From: Maratus speciosus
Lineage: Eukaryota; Arthropoda; Arachnida; Araneae; Salticidae
Direction: 5' to 3'
DNA: 64,000 bases
NCBI GenBank assembly: GCA_963932465.1
Contig: OZ010786.1
Coordinates: forward strand, 538,659,073 to 538,723,072
Below are positions 12,923-25,992 of the stretch, in pieces. Position numbers and translations under genes: made by a program. The notes beneath the pieces were generated by a model. The model was given only the letters and a program-made list of their open reading frames with translations. It had not been told where the DNA came from and searched no databases. Numbering within the stretch: position 1 is the stretch's first letter; each line of letters starts with the position of its first letter.

Positions 12923-13216
12923 GGTACTACTTTTTATCCCGTCGACCCATTTCGCCAAATTATATAAATCGCCAAACCATTCGCCAAATTATATAAATTG
13001 ACATAATCTTTATTTTAAATAACGAAATAACAAATAAATTAGTATAACATTAATAAAAATACAAATAAAACGTCGAAATTAAAATCACTTGATGACGTAA
13101 ACACGTGTAGTTTGTTTAAATTCAAGTGAATTTGATATTTACGATCAACCATTATTGGCATTTAATCTTATAGTTTGACGATAGATTTTTGGTCGACGGA
13201 ATATCTAAGTAGTACC
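12923..13216. mobile_element. GGTAC-ended MITE, intact copy (294 bp)
   Basis: The left end begins GGTACTACTTTTTATCCCGT. The right end, reverse-complemented, begins GGTACTACTTAGATATTCCG. Just inside the left end, 'ttcgccaaattatataaat' occurs twice. Flanks are ttttcatt (12915-12922) and ttttccatt (13217-13225), a probable 8-9-bp target duplication with one indel. Related copies are 46450-47131 (interrupted) and 48190-48395 (partial, inverted). No coding capacity; superfamily unassigned. Confidence 0.75.
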
Positions 13217-16215
13217 TTTTCCATTTTTGTTTTATAACGCTAAATTCTCAGTAATTTTTTCCCTTTTATTTTACATAAAATTACTATTTAAAAAAAAATT
13301 AAGATGCTTGCATTTTTATTTCAAACTCATAGAGCCGTTTTTATTTTTTAGCCAAAAGGGCTGATTTGAATTTTTTCCGTTGCTAGAGTAACGGATGTAA
13401 TGATAGATATTTTGAGGTTTAGATGCCAAAGACACCGCCAAATTAGAAAAATATGAAATGTGTCATGAACTGTTGGACTTATAAAAATTTATTTGGTAGC
13501 ATTCGATTCAGCATACAAAACTACATTAAAATATGCTATCATTTGACGCATAAGTTTGATATTCGATTTTTTTCCCCTCCCCGTGCAAAAACCATTAGGG
13601 GTGACACTTTAGAAAATCCTTTCTTAGCAGACGTTTATGTCATAAGAAGTATTTTTACCACGATTTTCAAGATTTTAGGTTCAGTAGTTTGCGCTGTGCG
13701 TTAATTAGTCCCCTAATCCAGACTTTATTTTATATACTATATTAGATATGCGATTCTGCGGTGAATCGATGATCGAAAATTAGTCCAATATCATTTGAAA
13801 TATTACATAACAGAGGAGAAAGTACGAAGAAAGACGAAGAAGATATGACGAATTACAAAAGAATTGAAATTTTTTTTTCAAAATGTTGAATTTTTCCATA
13901 GTAATAACGTATTAAAACATAAATTTCCTTAAAAATTATCTTTATTTCCTAGATTTCGAATCTGTGAATTTTCCTTTAAATGAAATTGGCGATATGACTT
14001 GAGAAAATAGATAATATTTGCTTAAATAAAATGGGTATATTCGTTGATCTGAGTTCGAGTTTATAAATATCACATGCTTTCGGAATTACGGCGAAAAACA
14101 TTTTAAAAAGTATGAAATTATTTTACAATATGTATGTGTGGCAGAAATTCACACTGAAATTTAAGTATTCGATTCCATTTTTAAAATATTAACTGATATC
14201 TATATAAGTTGCAATTGAATATGAAAATGTACTCAAAAAATGATCTCTTTCACTTAAAAAAAACACCATTTGTGAGAACATCCTCAAGCAAATGTCACGC
14301 TTATGCATTTTTCGCTTAAAATCGCATTGTTTGGCGACAAAAATAAAATAAAATAAAATAAAATAAAAAATTGTAAAGAAACAAATAGTAATTATACATG
14401 TGACTCACAATTACATCTGTTTGTTTCTTCTATAAGTCACGTGATGGGACAATTAGATATAAAAAAAAAAAGAAAAGAACAGAACAGAAAGAAAATGTCG
14501 TTAAAATTTCATCTAATCAAATTTTCAGATTCGTTTCCATATCTAACGCAAGCGATAAAGAGCCAAATATTGCGTATCAAGTGTAATATTTCTTATTAAA
14601 TTAATTTTTAAGCATTACAAATATTTCTTTCAGGTTTTGATTAAATGTTTCCGTTTTTTAATATTATCACTCATTAAAACGGATTTTCTTCTTCTTTTTT
14701 TCTTTTTTTTTCATTTAAATAAAATTAGTAACAGTTTCTTTTATTTTTCGAGGTTTAATAGCCGTTTCAATTTTTTTTATCAACGATGAATTTCGCCAAG
14801 AAATAAAATGGTAACCTTATCGCCCAAAATAACAGAATTTTCCATCATAATTCTAAAACTAATATAGGTAGAATAATGTGTTATAGCTTAAAACCTTCCC
14901 TGAAACAATACCTATCTAACGGTATAGGTTCCGTAAAAATCCATGCAGTAGAACTCGAAATCTAGGCGTTCGGAACGAAATTTCCGTTTGGATTTTATAT
15001 ATATAATAGATATATAACTTAATCTTCCCAAATTCACATATGTTGCTTATTTAACACAACATGTTTGCTTATTTAAAAAGATAACGGTCGACTTATATTT
15101 TTATGTAAAAAAGATCTGGTCGTTATTCTTTTTCACATGAAATAAATTAACATTATTATAGATTAAAATATGACATAAAGTTCTGTTTATATGCTGAAAT
15201 TGATGTCCAATTTACTAATGACCGAAAATTTCCTTTGAAATTTATGTTCAACTCTCCATACAATAAATACTCTTGGTACTGCATGAAATTTTCATATTAG
15301 ACATGGATCAAAATAAAGAATATCTGGGATTTTTTTCATATTCATACATAATAAGAAACCATTCATTAAACTTATTATTATTCCTGAAAATGCTTCCAGG
15401 CATTTGTGAATAATGAGAAAATATGCTTTTGGCGTTAAACATAGAAGAAAACGCAGATTTTCAATCTGCTATCTCACATATTTTTGTTTAAATCATATCT
15501 CTTGTAACATAAAAATATTATCATGATTTTATGCGTTGCGGATATTTCCCTTTCTTGTTTATTACTTTAATGTGAGTATTAGATAAATTATTAGTTGAAA
15601 ATAAAATAAATTTTTAAAGAAAGATTTAAATGTAAATAAAAGCATATGAAAAATATCTTTTGCAGATGCGGTGAAATATAAAATTAAAAGAAAGCCTTAT
15701 ATTTTAACTTTTTAAGGTACATTTATATTGTGTACTCTTCCTTTTAGAATGTGAATATCTCAAGTGCTGAAATCTCAGTTTAACAAGTAATCAAAATCTG
15801 AAAACTTTCTATGAAAATATGTACAGTATTTTTTATATCTATTTTTTTATGAAAGTTGTCACGTTTAACTATGTAAATATGTCGTAAAGAAATGATATCA
15901 ACCAATAATTTTCATACCACTAATAATGTACCGAGATATATTATACAGAACCGTAACCAAACTACTTAAACCACCGCAGATATGCTCGTTCTCAGTTGTT
16001 ATGACTCCTGTATGTGCGAATGCAAAAAGTCTTTTTAAAGACTACATTACTGCGCGCACACGACGGAGGTTCAGCTGTTTAAGGATACTAGGCAAAGGCA
16101 TTTTGTTTGTTTTTAAGTAAATCTTACAAACAAATTTCCCGCTCGTCCATTTTCAAATTTGATAGTTATGAAGCCAACTATTTAATGGATTGTTTACTTT
16201 CTTTTTCTCACTTTT
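13217..16215. other. AT-rich stretch without recognisable gene
   Basis: Contains an (AAAAT)n run at about 14339-14370. No transposase, RNA gene or inverted-repeat element was recognised. Confidence 0.5.
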
Positions 16216-16400
16216 TTGTTTGTTGAACTCAATAACCAAAGCCTTACCTCACCCCCCCCCTCCACTCTTTTTATCTTTCACTGCTGCCTAAGAAATAGCA
16301 ACTTGTCAACTACCTCATATGTTCAGTATCAGGGGATGTGGGACATAGGTCCCAGGCTCCTCTGCAAACGGCCTTCGCATCATCATAAACATCATCATCA
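16216..16400 (+). mobile_element. Possible retroposon 3' end with (CAT)n tail
   Basis: A block richer in G/C than its surroundings ends in 'gccttcgcatcatcat' followed by further CAT repeats to about 16400. Short-repeat tails are usual for some LINEs and SINEs. No target duplication could be fixed: 'tgaactcaa' at 16223 and 'taaactcaa' at 16415 are only suggestive. Confidence 0.3.
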
Positions 16401-16550
16401 TGATTAAAAGGATTAAACTCAAATTCAAATTACCTTGAAATAAACTAATGCCTTTTACTGTGAAAGTAATAGGGATACGGTAGTATTACGTAGTCCTGGG
16501 AACCTCACTTAAATTTAAAATACATACAGTGTGTTAGAAATATGTTGTTG

Positions 16551-16585
<35 letters not shown>

Positions 16586-17074
16586 GTCAATATTCTTTTT
16601 GCAGTGACTTCAGAAAATAATTATCATTGCTAAATATATCATTGATACATTATAAATCATAAAAAAATTTAATAATTAAAAGACATATTTAAACATATCT
16701 TTCATATTCTTCATTTTTCGTCATTGTAAGTATATTATAATTTCTACTATTTATTTTCGTAACATCACTAGAGGCATTTATCTTTCTGTTTACATATTTC
16801 TTTCGAAAAAATGTAGTTTTAAAAAGGAAAACAGATTACGTGAGGAGAAATATTTTCTAATACTGCATCACTCAAATATTTCAGCAGATGCTAACAGTTG
16901 ACGATTGAAGGATAGTAAAGAATTCATTTCAAAAAAGGTACTTCGTACATTACGTGTGTTGAAAACGAAGCATGCATAATTGCAGGTGATGTACTTCATA
17001 ATTATCATAAAATATAACTTGAAAGCTGGACTTGTGAGTGTTACATTACTCATTACTTTCTTTAAATCGAAATA

Positions 17075-17127
<53 letters not shown>

Positions 17128-18243
17128 CAGTATAATCTCAGTATTAAAGAGCATATATATTGAAAATATTATGACAATAAAGGTGAGTAATCATTTGTCT
17201 TTTAATTAAACGTACAAATCTGATAATTGCATCACTTGCAAATGTTTTCCTTTGAAAGCCAATATTTTTATAAACATAACATGTTATGTTTGAAATGTAA
17301 ATACATTATCCAAAAACTATTTTCATTTCATTGAACTTTGTATTCCATATAAACACAATTGTTTATTTTATGTTCTCAAAATAAACAATATTTTTTTACT
17401 ATTTTTAAATTTGTTTCGTATACTTTTGCATAATCATTTTATCAATAAAACAATTAAATTAGGGTTACATGTAGTTTTTCAAAAACACTTTTTTTTAAAT
17501 AATTTTTTTAAATATAAATTTAAAGCTTTAAACAAAAGATATAAAAGAGCAAGTAAAAAATAAGCAATAATGTAAAACACTTTTTTGTACATCGTTACCA
17601 ACATATTATATTGATTATTTAATTCTAAACAAAAATTCTATTTTTCAAACTATAAGAAACATAATTGTCAATCGGATCATCGTCCAGACTATCGTTTAAC
17701 AAGGTTTTAATTGAGTATATTAAATAGGAAGTCTGCTCACAGTTTTCGATAATGTATAATGTGATTATATCGAAGACTTTTTTATGTTACTTGTTTTATT
17801 CCTGTCTATGGAGAAATAAAACTTCCACATATTTTTTTTTTTCAAATGCTCAGCGGAATGTGCAACTTCTCATTCAAATTCTGTGAAATATAAATTGTAA
17901 ATCGTCATGCGGATTTAAGGGGACAAGAATCCTTCAATCTCATTTTTAATTGCATTTTAAATACTATTCAAGGCTACACTATGTGAATTACGTCATATAT
18001 TTATCACATAAGAAATTCATTTCGAAGAAAACAAAAATTGGAGAAATATAAGGAATTTTCCTGAATATTTTAAGCTTTATCAAGAACTTTCAAAATGTCT
18101 CAAATTCACTTCATATCAATAAAAATCCCCAAAATGTTTTATGTTAGTTTGGTTTACTTATAGAAATAAAACTATGCATACTATATTAATATTAACACAA
18201 TTATTCTAATTGGTAAACAAATCGCATTAGATGTAAATTTCCA
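16401..18243. other. AT-rich stretch with two long poly(A) tracts
   Basis: A30 at 16554-16583 and A50 at 17076-17125. No gene recognised. Confidence 0.6.
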
Positions 18244-18285
18244 ACTGGGCGAAAAATGTCCTGGTCCGGACATTTTTCGCCCAGT
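18244..18285. repeat. Perfect 18-bp-arm inverted repeat with 6-nt spacer
   Basis: The left arm ACTGGGCGAAAAATGTCC (18244-18261) and right arm GGACATTTTTCGCCCAGT (18268-18285) are exact reverse complements around 'tggtcc'. It could form a long hairpin. It is more G/C-rich than the flanks and stands alone. Confidence 0.95.
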
Positions 18286-19394
18286 AAAATCTAAAACTAT
18301 GCATTTTTTTTTCTAACTAAATGTAACTCGAAAAGTTAAAGGCAGAAAGTTAAATGCAGAAATAGGATGCAGATATACTGAACATTTCATAAATTTTTCA
18401 ATATATATATATATATATATAAATTACCTTTATATTCAATTATATAAAATCCGGTACGCAGTTTTATTTGTATATGTAAACCAAAGTGTCATAAAAAAAT
18501 ATTGGGCATTTTATTTGATATAGAGGGATATTGGAACATTTTGAAAGTTCTTTATACCGCTTAAAATATCTAGGAAAATGCCTTATTTTTCTCCATTTTT
18601 TTTTTCATATGTGATAAATATATGCCATATTTCATATAGTGTACCCTTGAATAGTATATAAGGTGCAATTTTAAAATAATAAAAAAATGAGTTTGAAGGT
18701 ACTTTGCCCCCTTGAATGGAAACTTTAAATCTTGTAATTTAAGATTTCATATCACTAACATATATACTGGGCTTAATCTAATTTAGAGGATCTTAAAATA
18801 TTTCATAAACAACATTTTCAACAATCGTTTCCTTAACCCGAAAATGCATGCATAAAATATTGAGACATTTAATTAATTTTACTGAAATAAATTAAAATAG
18901 AAATTTTTTTTCAAAGATCAAAGAGTTAATTAACAAATTTCAGTGTGTATATTTTAAAGCAACAATTTAATTAAGTGTTATTTGATTTGACTTTCAATTT
19001 TTAGTTAATTTGACATCGGACTTTAAAGTTTTTCTAAAAAAAAAATAATCCTGATAAGGTAATATTTTACAAAGGATTAAAACAGAACTTTAATCAAATT
19101 TCTATCAATATTTAAAAACACTAGCAAAGAGGCTCCCGTAAAATGATATATTTTTAATGAAATTTAAAGTCTTAGTTGTTGTGAATTTCAATTATGCAAG
19201 GCTATAAACTACTGCATCTTTAAAAGTTTTAACTAACTAAATAAATGTATAAATTTCCTAGAATAGGATTAAATAGTAAGATCGTAAAACAACAAGATGA
19301 ATAATAAACTAGTTGGATGTGCCAATCCCAAAACTTTCTTCTATCTCATGCCAATATTTCATTAAAATTAGTTTTATTACTATTTTTATTAGAA
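18286..19394. other. AT-rich stretch with (TA)n
   Basis: A (TA)n run lies at about 18402-18421. No gene or element recognised. Confidence 0.55.
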
Positions 19395-20060
19395 TTAAGC
19401 ATAATTTCATACACTTTTTGATGGTACAATATTGAAAATTGCACGAAAATCACCATTACAGCGCCCCCTTCCGGCGGATTTTTTTCAAATTCTGGGAGGA
19501 CCTTCTTGCCATGGCCAAAAACATACACAAAAAATTTGGTTCAATTCTATGCATGACTTCATACACTTTTCGATGTTAAAACATTCAAAATGCACAAAAG
19601 TCGCGCAAAAATTGTTATTATAGCGCCCCCTACAGGTGGAATTTTTCCAAATTCAGGGAGGACCTTCTTGCCATGGCCAAAAATAGACATAAAAAAATTA
19701 GTTCAATTCTATGCATAATTTCATACACGTTTCGATGGTACAATATTCAAAATGCATAAAAATCGCACTAAATTCGCTATTACAGCGCCCCCTACCGGCA
19801 GAACTTTTCCAAACTCAGGGAGGACCTTCTTGCTATGGTCACAAACATTCACAAAAAATTTGGTTTAATTCTATGCATAACTTCATAAACTTTTCGATGG
19901 TACAATATTCAAAATGCACAAAAATCGCTATTACAGAGCCCCCTACCGGCCTATGTTTTCCAAATTCGTGGACGATCTGCTTGCCATAGCCAAAAACTTA
20001 AAAAAAAGAAATTGGTTCAATTCTATGCATAACTTCATACAATATTTGATGGTACAATGG
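19395..20060 (+). repeat. Tandem repeat array, ~162-bp unit, about four copies
   Basis: Each unit contains a G/C-rich core ('cagcgccccctaccgg' type) starting at 19461, 19623, 19785 and 19936. Each then has 'gggaggaccttcttgc' (diverged in the last copy) and 'tcaattctatgcataa' types. Core-to-core spacing is 162, 162 and 151 bp. Units differ by scattered substitutions. Several overlapping open frames exist only because the array shares a reading phase; I see no protein in them. Confidence 0.9.
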
Positions 20061-20175
20061 CGATACACGGACATACGGACACACGGACAGACAGAAATTT
20101 TGTATAAACATGTTTTTGTGATCTCTGACCCATAAAACCTGTAAATCCGTCGAAAACCGAAAGTCGAAAAAAATG
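20061..20175 (+). repeat. Terminal segment of the 162-bp array with 'cggacaga' repeats
   Basis: After the last unit come several short 'acggacatacggacac' type repeats, then 'tccgtcgaaaaccgaa'. The arrangement (array plus unique tail) suggests the array is part of a transposable element rather than a centromeric satellite, but the element ends are not resolved. Confidence 0.4.
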
Positions 20176-22317
20176 TCGATTACAATACTTTCTTATTGAA
20201 GATAGAACAAAGTAATAAATAATCATTTACTACGTAAAAGAGGCATATGTCATTTGGAATAATAATTTAGATATATGTTATTTGAAATAATATGTCGTAT
20301 GAAATGAAAAGTAAAAATAAATTATGCAGTAATATATTTTTTTTTTTTTGACAACCAGTTTGCAATCGCTGTGAAATTTACATTAATAGTTAAATACGGA
20401 TGTGTTACGTACAGTTGCAAGTATTATTAATTTTTAACTTTTAACTTTACTTTCGATAAAAAAAGATTGTGAAAAGTTTTTAAAATCGACAATAGGATTA
20501 TTGCATGATATTATTAATTACAAAACATAAAAATAAATGTATGTGACATACAGCATATGTATATAGCTATGTAAAAAAAAAAATAAAATAAAAGTGAAAA
20601 TTTCCTGAATTCCTTGCTCAGTAATTATGTGTGATTTCCGGTTTTCTCTCAATTTTTTAGAGAATAACAGTGAAAGATTTAATTTCTCTCAAATCATGAA
20701 CTTGTTTTTTTATCATATAACTCAGAAGTTAGATATAATGTCAAACTCTAAATATAGTGAAAGAACCGTGTGTAAAATATCTAATTAAAAGCATATTCAT
20801 TTAATAAATTTCGAGATTTTTTTTTTCAAAAACGTAAAAATTTTGAACTACTTTATATAATTTATGTGTTCATTTAATTTTTTTATCTTATTTCTAAGAT
20901 GTTCAATGATAATTCCAAATATAAATATAATGTCACAAATCTGAAGTCTTAATCACACATAATTATGCTATCTTTATCCTTGTACAATAATAATTGCAAT
21001 ACAATTTTAATTATAAAAAAATAAAACAAGTGTTTTTAATCATCTTTTAATTTCAAGACAAAATTTGTAGAAATAAAATAGAAAAGTTATTCACACATGT
21101 AGTAGTTTATTGAAATTATTGATTAATTTAACAGACTATATAACAGTCAATATAATCTAACAGACCACTTTTCTGCTAGAACTTGATATAAAATTATAGT
21201 TGTACCTGCAGATTATTAAATTTTACATATATTACAAATTTAAATAAAGCAAATAAAATAAAACTTGCAGTTAATCTAAATTTTATTTGTACAATCTTAA
21301 ATTATAAGCTTTACTAGTTTTATGTTTCTTTTTTGTATGCGTCATTCATATGAATGTCACAATCTGTCTGGCATTAAGTCTTGATGGATGAAAACACATT
21401 TTAAAATCTAGACATAGATAAATACTGTTTCCGTCACTTTTTATCAAATTTAATTTTTTTTAATACATTGCCTTTTACTTTTTTTAACATTGAAACACGT
21501 CTGTAACAGATTTTGATAGTAAAGACACAATCCATATTTACGAACATGGTGTTCATGCACATAAAAATGATTAACCTTTTATACATTTAAGGTATTGTAA
21601 ACATTGCGCAGATTTAAAATTCAATATTATCATAAACATTATTCACAAATATTTGCTCTGATATGGCAAAGATGCTCTGATATGGTTGCATATGCGAGGC
21701 TGTGAATAACTCAATACAAAATAATAATAATTCATTCCAATATTGAAAATATAAATAAAATGAAAATTCGTGAATTTTATAACTGTAATTATAAAAGTAA
21801 GCTTGTGTCCTGGTATCTGACAATCTGTCTGTTCGCTGTGCATTGTTGAAGGCAGTGTGATCTCCAATCTAGATTTGGATAGATTTTCCTCTAAAATTGT
21901 AATATCATACAAATTATAGGATATACGCGTACGAATGCGGTGTGACTCCCAATATTACATTTATCTCAGAGAAAAATTTCTGATTTCAACATTGATTTAA
22001 TTATACTTAATGCCATCATCCCGGTCAGTGAAGCATTGACCGGGCAAGATATTTTCAAATATTTTAAACGGGACCTAAATATGCTTAGTATGATTAATTG
22101 TCAATAGTGATTTTTCTATAAATACTATAAAATTTTAATGTATATTTAATTTAAATTAAAATAATGTTAAAATTTTATTTTTCCAAATACTAAATACATT
22201 TTATATTTATGTCTTGAGAAAATTATATATACCACTAGTAAAAGTTAATATTTTTTTCTTTCTTATTAAAATATTTGCTTATGAAATATAACTTATGGTT
22301 AATTGCATGCGCATCTG
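20176..22317. other. AT-rich stretch without recognisable gene
   Basis: No gene recognised. An 8-bp-arm hairpin (CCCGGTCA ... TGACCGGG) lies at 22020-22044, G/C-rich against its surroundings. Confidence 0.55.
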
Positions 22318-22492
22318 TAGTGTAAGTCACATAGGTGCAAATTGCTACGATATTTGACTTCCAGTATTTGAGAATGGAAAAGGTGTCTTATTTTATCGGA
22401 GATATCTCATTAATTGAATAAGGCGAAAAACACTTTTCGAGAATAAATGTGCCCAAAAAGCATAGCAATTTACACCTATGTGACATACACTA
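22318..22492. mobile_element. MITE with ~30-bp terminal inverted repeats, TA-flanked (175 bp)
   Basis: The left end is TAGTGTAAGTCACATAGGTG plus 10 more bases (22318-22347). The right end, reverse-complemented, is TAGTGTATGTCACATAGGTG plus 10 (22463-22492). Only two differences are seen in the 30 bp. If the outer TA is the target duplication, the ends begin GTGTAAGTCACA, which would fit a Tc1/mariner-type MITE. No coding capacity. Confidence 0.8.
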
Positions 22493-22603
22493 AATAACCC
22501 ATTTAACTAACCTAATACGTAAAAAGAAAATAAATTCCAAATAAATTTGAAAATTTTTTTTGAAGAATTTATTTCTTTATGTTATTTATTTCTTTATTTT
22601 TAA

Positions 22604-23428
22604 CCCATTTATGCCTGAATTTTTGTTTTCTCAAATTTATTGGTAAAATAACTTTAAAATTTTGCAAAAATTGTTGCAAAAATTGTTGCAAAAATACTAA
22701 AAAAAATTACACTAAAATATTTTTGTATTTATTTGATCAAATGTAAATATACTAAATATGGGAATATGCATATGTGGAAAATTGCATAATTATATGTTTT
22801 GTCTAAATTTATGTAAGTCAAGCTTTTAAATTGCATATTATATACTATAATTAGTATTTTTTAACTATTAAAAATATATTTATTTCTTTACAGAGACTAA
22901 TAACATTATATGTATTATTAATAATAAATTAAGAATAATCGTATTTGAGGCTAAAAAATAATTTATTTCAAAATGATCTTGAAAAGGACTTCACATAAAT
23001 GACTGCCCCTAAATGTCTAATAGAAATATGTACCCATTTGCGCCTTGTGCTCCCTATTTTGTACGTTACATACATGCATAAAAAATAGGCTTGAACATAT
23101 AATTTCGCAATTTAAAAAAATGCTTATTGCAAAGACGTCTACAAGCTAAGATTATGACATATTTGTTTGGATCCTGGATACAAAAAATACAAATAAACAT
23201 ACATTTTACATTTCGCTATCTTGAAAATTGAAAAATCTATAAACACCGAAAAAAAGCCTTCATTTAAGCAAATAAATATCGATCTCATGCTGTCATCTTT
23301 TGGTAATAGATAAAGACATTTATAGACAATTATTCAATTCTAGTTTCATGTTGTAAAGAAGAGAGAAAAATTTAAAAATTTATTAAAATTCGAAACGTCC
23401 CAAAACTGGGATGCAAGGCATAAATCGG
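22604..23428. mobile_element. TTAA-flanked non-autonomous element (825 bp)
   Basis: TTAA stands at 22600-22603 and again at 23429-23432. Between them the left end reads CCCATTTATGCCT and the right end, reverse-complemented, CCGATTTATGCCT (12 of 13). The interior holds three tandem copies of 'aaaaattgttgc' (about 22665-22693) but no transposase. TTAA target and short inverted repeats fit piggyBac- or Kolobok-derived elements. Confidence 0.65.
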
Positions 23429-23432
23429 TTAA

Positions 23433-25949
23433 TATGTTTAAAATCTGAAACCAGCTTCAATAAATATTCTTTTCTTACTAAATAAACATTGATTTTTCAA
23501 AAAAGGGTGTTTTCATATTAGTTATAATAAATATACGAACAATAAAATAATGGAGACTTGAGAATTCACAAGGGTATAATAAATCCACTGTTGTTAAAGT
23601 AATGTTTTAAATTTTTATTATTATGTGGAAGTTTAAAAAAAAGTTTAAAAAATAGAAATATTCTAAATTAATTAATCATATCTAAGGCATACAAATTATT
23701 ATACTGTCATTCAACTTTTAGACGGAAAAACTTTTTGAAATTTGTTCCATATAAAGAAATATATAGAATTTTCATAGGAATAAATAAACCCTGACACATT
23801 TGAGTTTTATTTTTCTATACTTAATAAAAATATTAAGAATTTTTTTATGTAAACTGATATAAAGTGTTAGAATTTTTAATCTTAATTTTTTAAAAATACG
23901 GAAAATCTATATACCATAATTTATTTTACACATTGACAAAAAAACTACTCATACCCCTAAATGCATGTATAAATATCCCGAAAAACAAAAACAAGTTGCT
24001 ATATATTAATTTACTTAAAAAAAAAAAATCTTTAAGTGCTACAACTATTCATTTTTAATAAAAAGTAATCGTACACATTTTTACACTGCAGCTACTTTAT
24101 AAAGCTGCAAACCAATGGAAATGATTAATAAAATGAAGGAGGGACAAAATTCGAATTGTATCTCATATACATTCAATTTTCGTAAAGCTTATTATATTTC
24201 AATAACTTTAAAGTTTACTGTAAAGTGTTACACAAAATTTACAGACACATATATTTAAGCCTGGTTTTAAAAGAGATGTATACAGATATGGCCAATGATA
24301 AAGTGATCCAAATGATTTTGCAGATATTTTTCCTCCATACTGAAATTCCTACTATATTGAAATCATAATGACAACAATGTATGAGGTTATAACTTGAATG
24401 GCTAATTTAAAATACTAAATTTTATGCATGCATTATGTTTATTTTATTTAGGTTCAATGTTTAGAAACTTAAATTTCATCTAATATACCAATTTAAAAAG
24501 CTATAAGTTTCAAAAGAATAGTAGCAACCGTCTTAAAATTTTACTTATAAAAAATATGATACTTAATATGTACATTTTTTTTTGTGTATTCCAAAAATGA
24601 AATTAATATTTTCCTATCACGTGTACTATTTTTGCAATTTGCAACAATATGTTTCAAATTTCTCTTGAACCTTACAACGGTAACGATGAAACACATCAAT
24701 TTTATTTAAAAAATAATACACATATGTTTATGTATACATATATAATGCATTAAAATATATTTAAAATACTTTTTTTTCCAGACTCAAATGTTTTATGCTG
24801 CATTTTTTTCTTTTGATAGCAGAGTTGTTTTTTTTTTTTTTTTTTTTTTCTCTTATGCGATATTTCGACAATAACACCAGTAAACATCCAGCAATATTTG
24901 CTTCTCTTATATTCGAATGACACTGGTACTTTAGGCATAGAACGATGTATGTTGGTATTATTTGAAAGAACAGGATTAAGGCTATTTTACTAAGAAAAAA
25001 TTACTATTCCCTACTTATATATGTAGTAATAGATGCTTTAGTAGTTTTTCTTTCAGTTAGAACAGGAAAATTTTGGCAGAACCATAAAGAAAAACCCGAA
25101 TATCTTATCATTATGTCAGGATATTTATTTTGTCTATATTACATTGAAAATCATCATTGGTTGCATTATCTGAATCACAAGCAGCTGATTTTTCTACTAG
25201 GGTACGGAGTTTGGGGGACATATGTAACAAGTGCTACATAACAAGAAACATAACATGTAACAAGCTGATGAAGATACTCACATTTCGTTTAAGGGATCAC
25301 AGGATTCTTAAAGCTTTAAAATTTTCGAAATTTTATTTTTTTATGTTAAACTCCTATCTTTTCTTAACATTTTGTTACAATTGTTTCCTTAAAATTTCCT
25401 TTAGAAAAGAAGTTAATGACTTTTCGAATTATACCCGCCCAATAGCTTTTTTTCCGAACGGCGTTTCCGAAATTTTGAAATCATTTTTCTCGAAATGACG
25501 CTTTTGTTCATAACGAAGAGGATATCTGAATATTTTTTTGGAAATTTTCAAAACATAAGTTTCATGCGAGTTTGTATATACTGAACCTGAAATTTCCTTT
25601 TTATTGCTCAAAAAAATATTTTTTTAGGTGATTATACTGTTGAAATTTTCAAAATTTTGTATCAGCTAAATACAACTTTGTGTTAAAAATATAAAAAAAA
25701 TGATTTAAATACAAATTTATCTAGGTTTCAGGTTAATTATTCTTATTTGATGTATAAGTAGGCACCAAAATTTTCATTCTAGTTGCTATATTTATTTTGT
25801 AACCCGGTGCGTAAGCTGTTATAACAATTTTCTACTAAATCAAATGTCTGAGTGTTTGGAGCCCCCTATAAATGCTAATTCTGCATCTTGAATTTTTTTA
25901 AATACGTGAAATAAAAGAACGCACTTATATCTTTCATCCCAATAAAAAT

Positions 25950-25992
<43 letters not shown>

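Noticed and set aside
19395..20060. Regular repeats considered as a CRISPR-like array
   Set aside because: The units are 162 bp throughout with no short-repeat/unique-spacer pattern, in eukaryotic repeat context.
19432..20135. Several overlapping short frames with similar peptides
   Set aside because: They reflect the 162-bp tandem repeat and end with each unit; not a repeat protein.
25157..25498. 113-codon plus-strand frame
   Set aside because: AT-rich with no recognisable domain and no supporting context.
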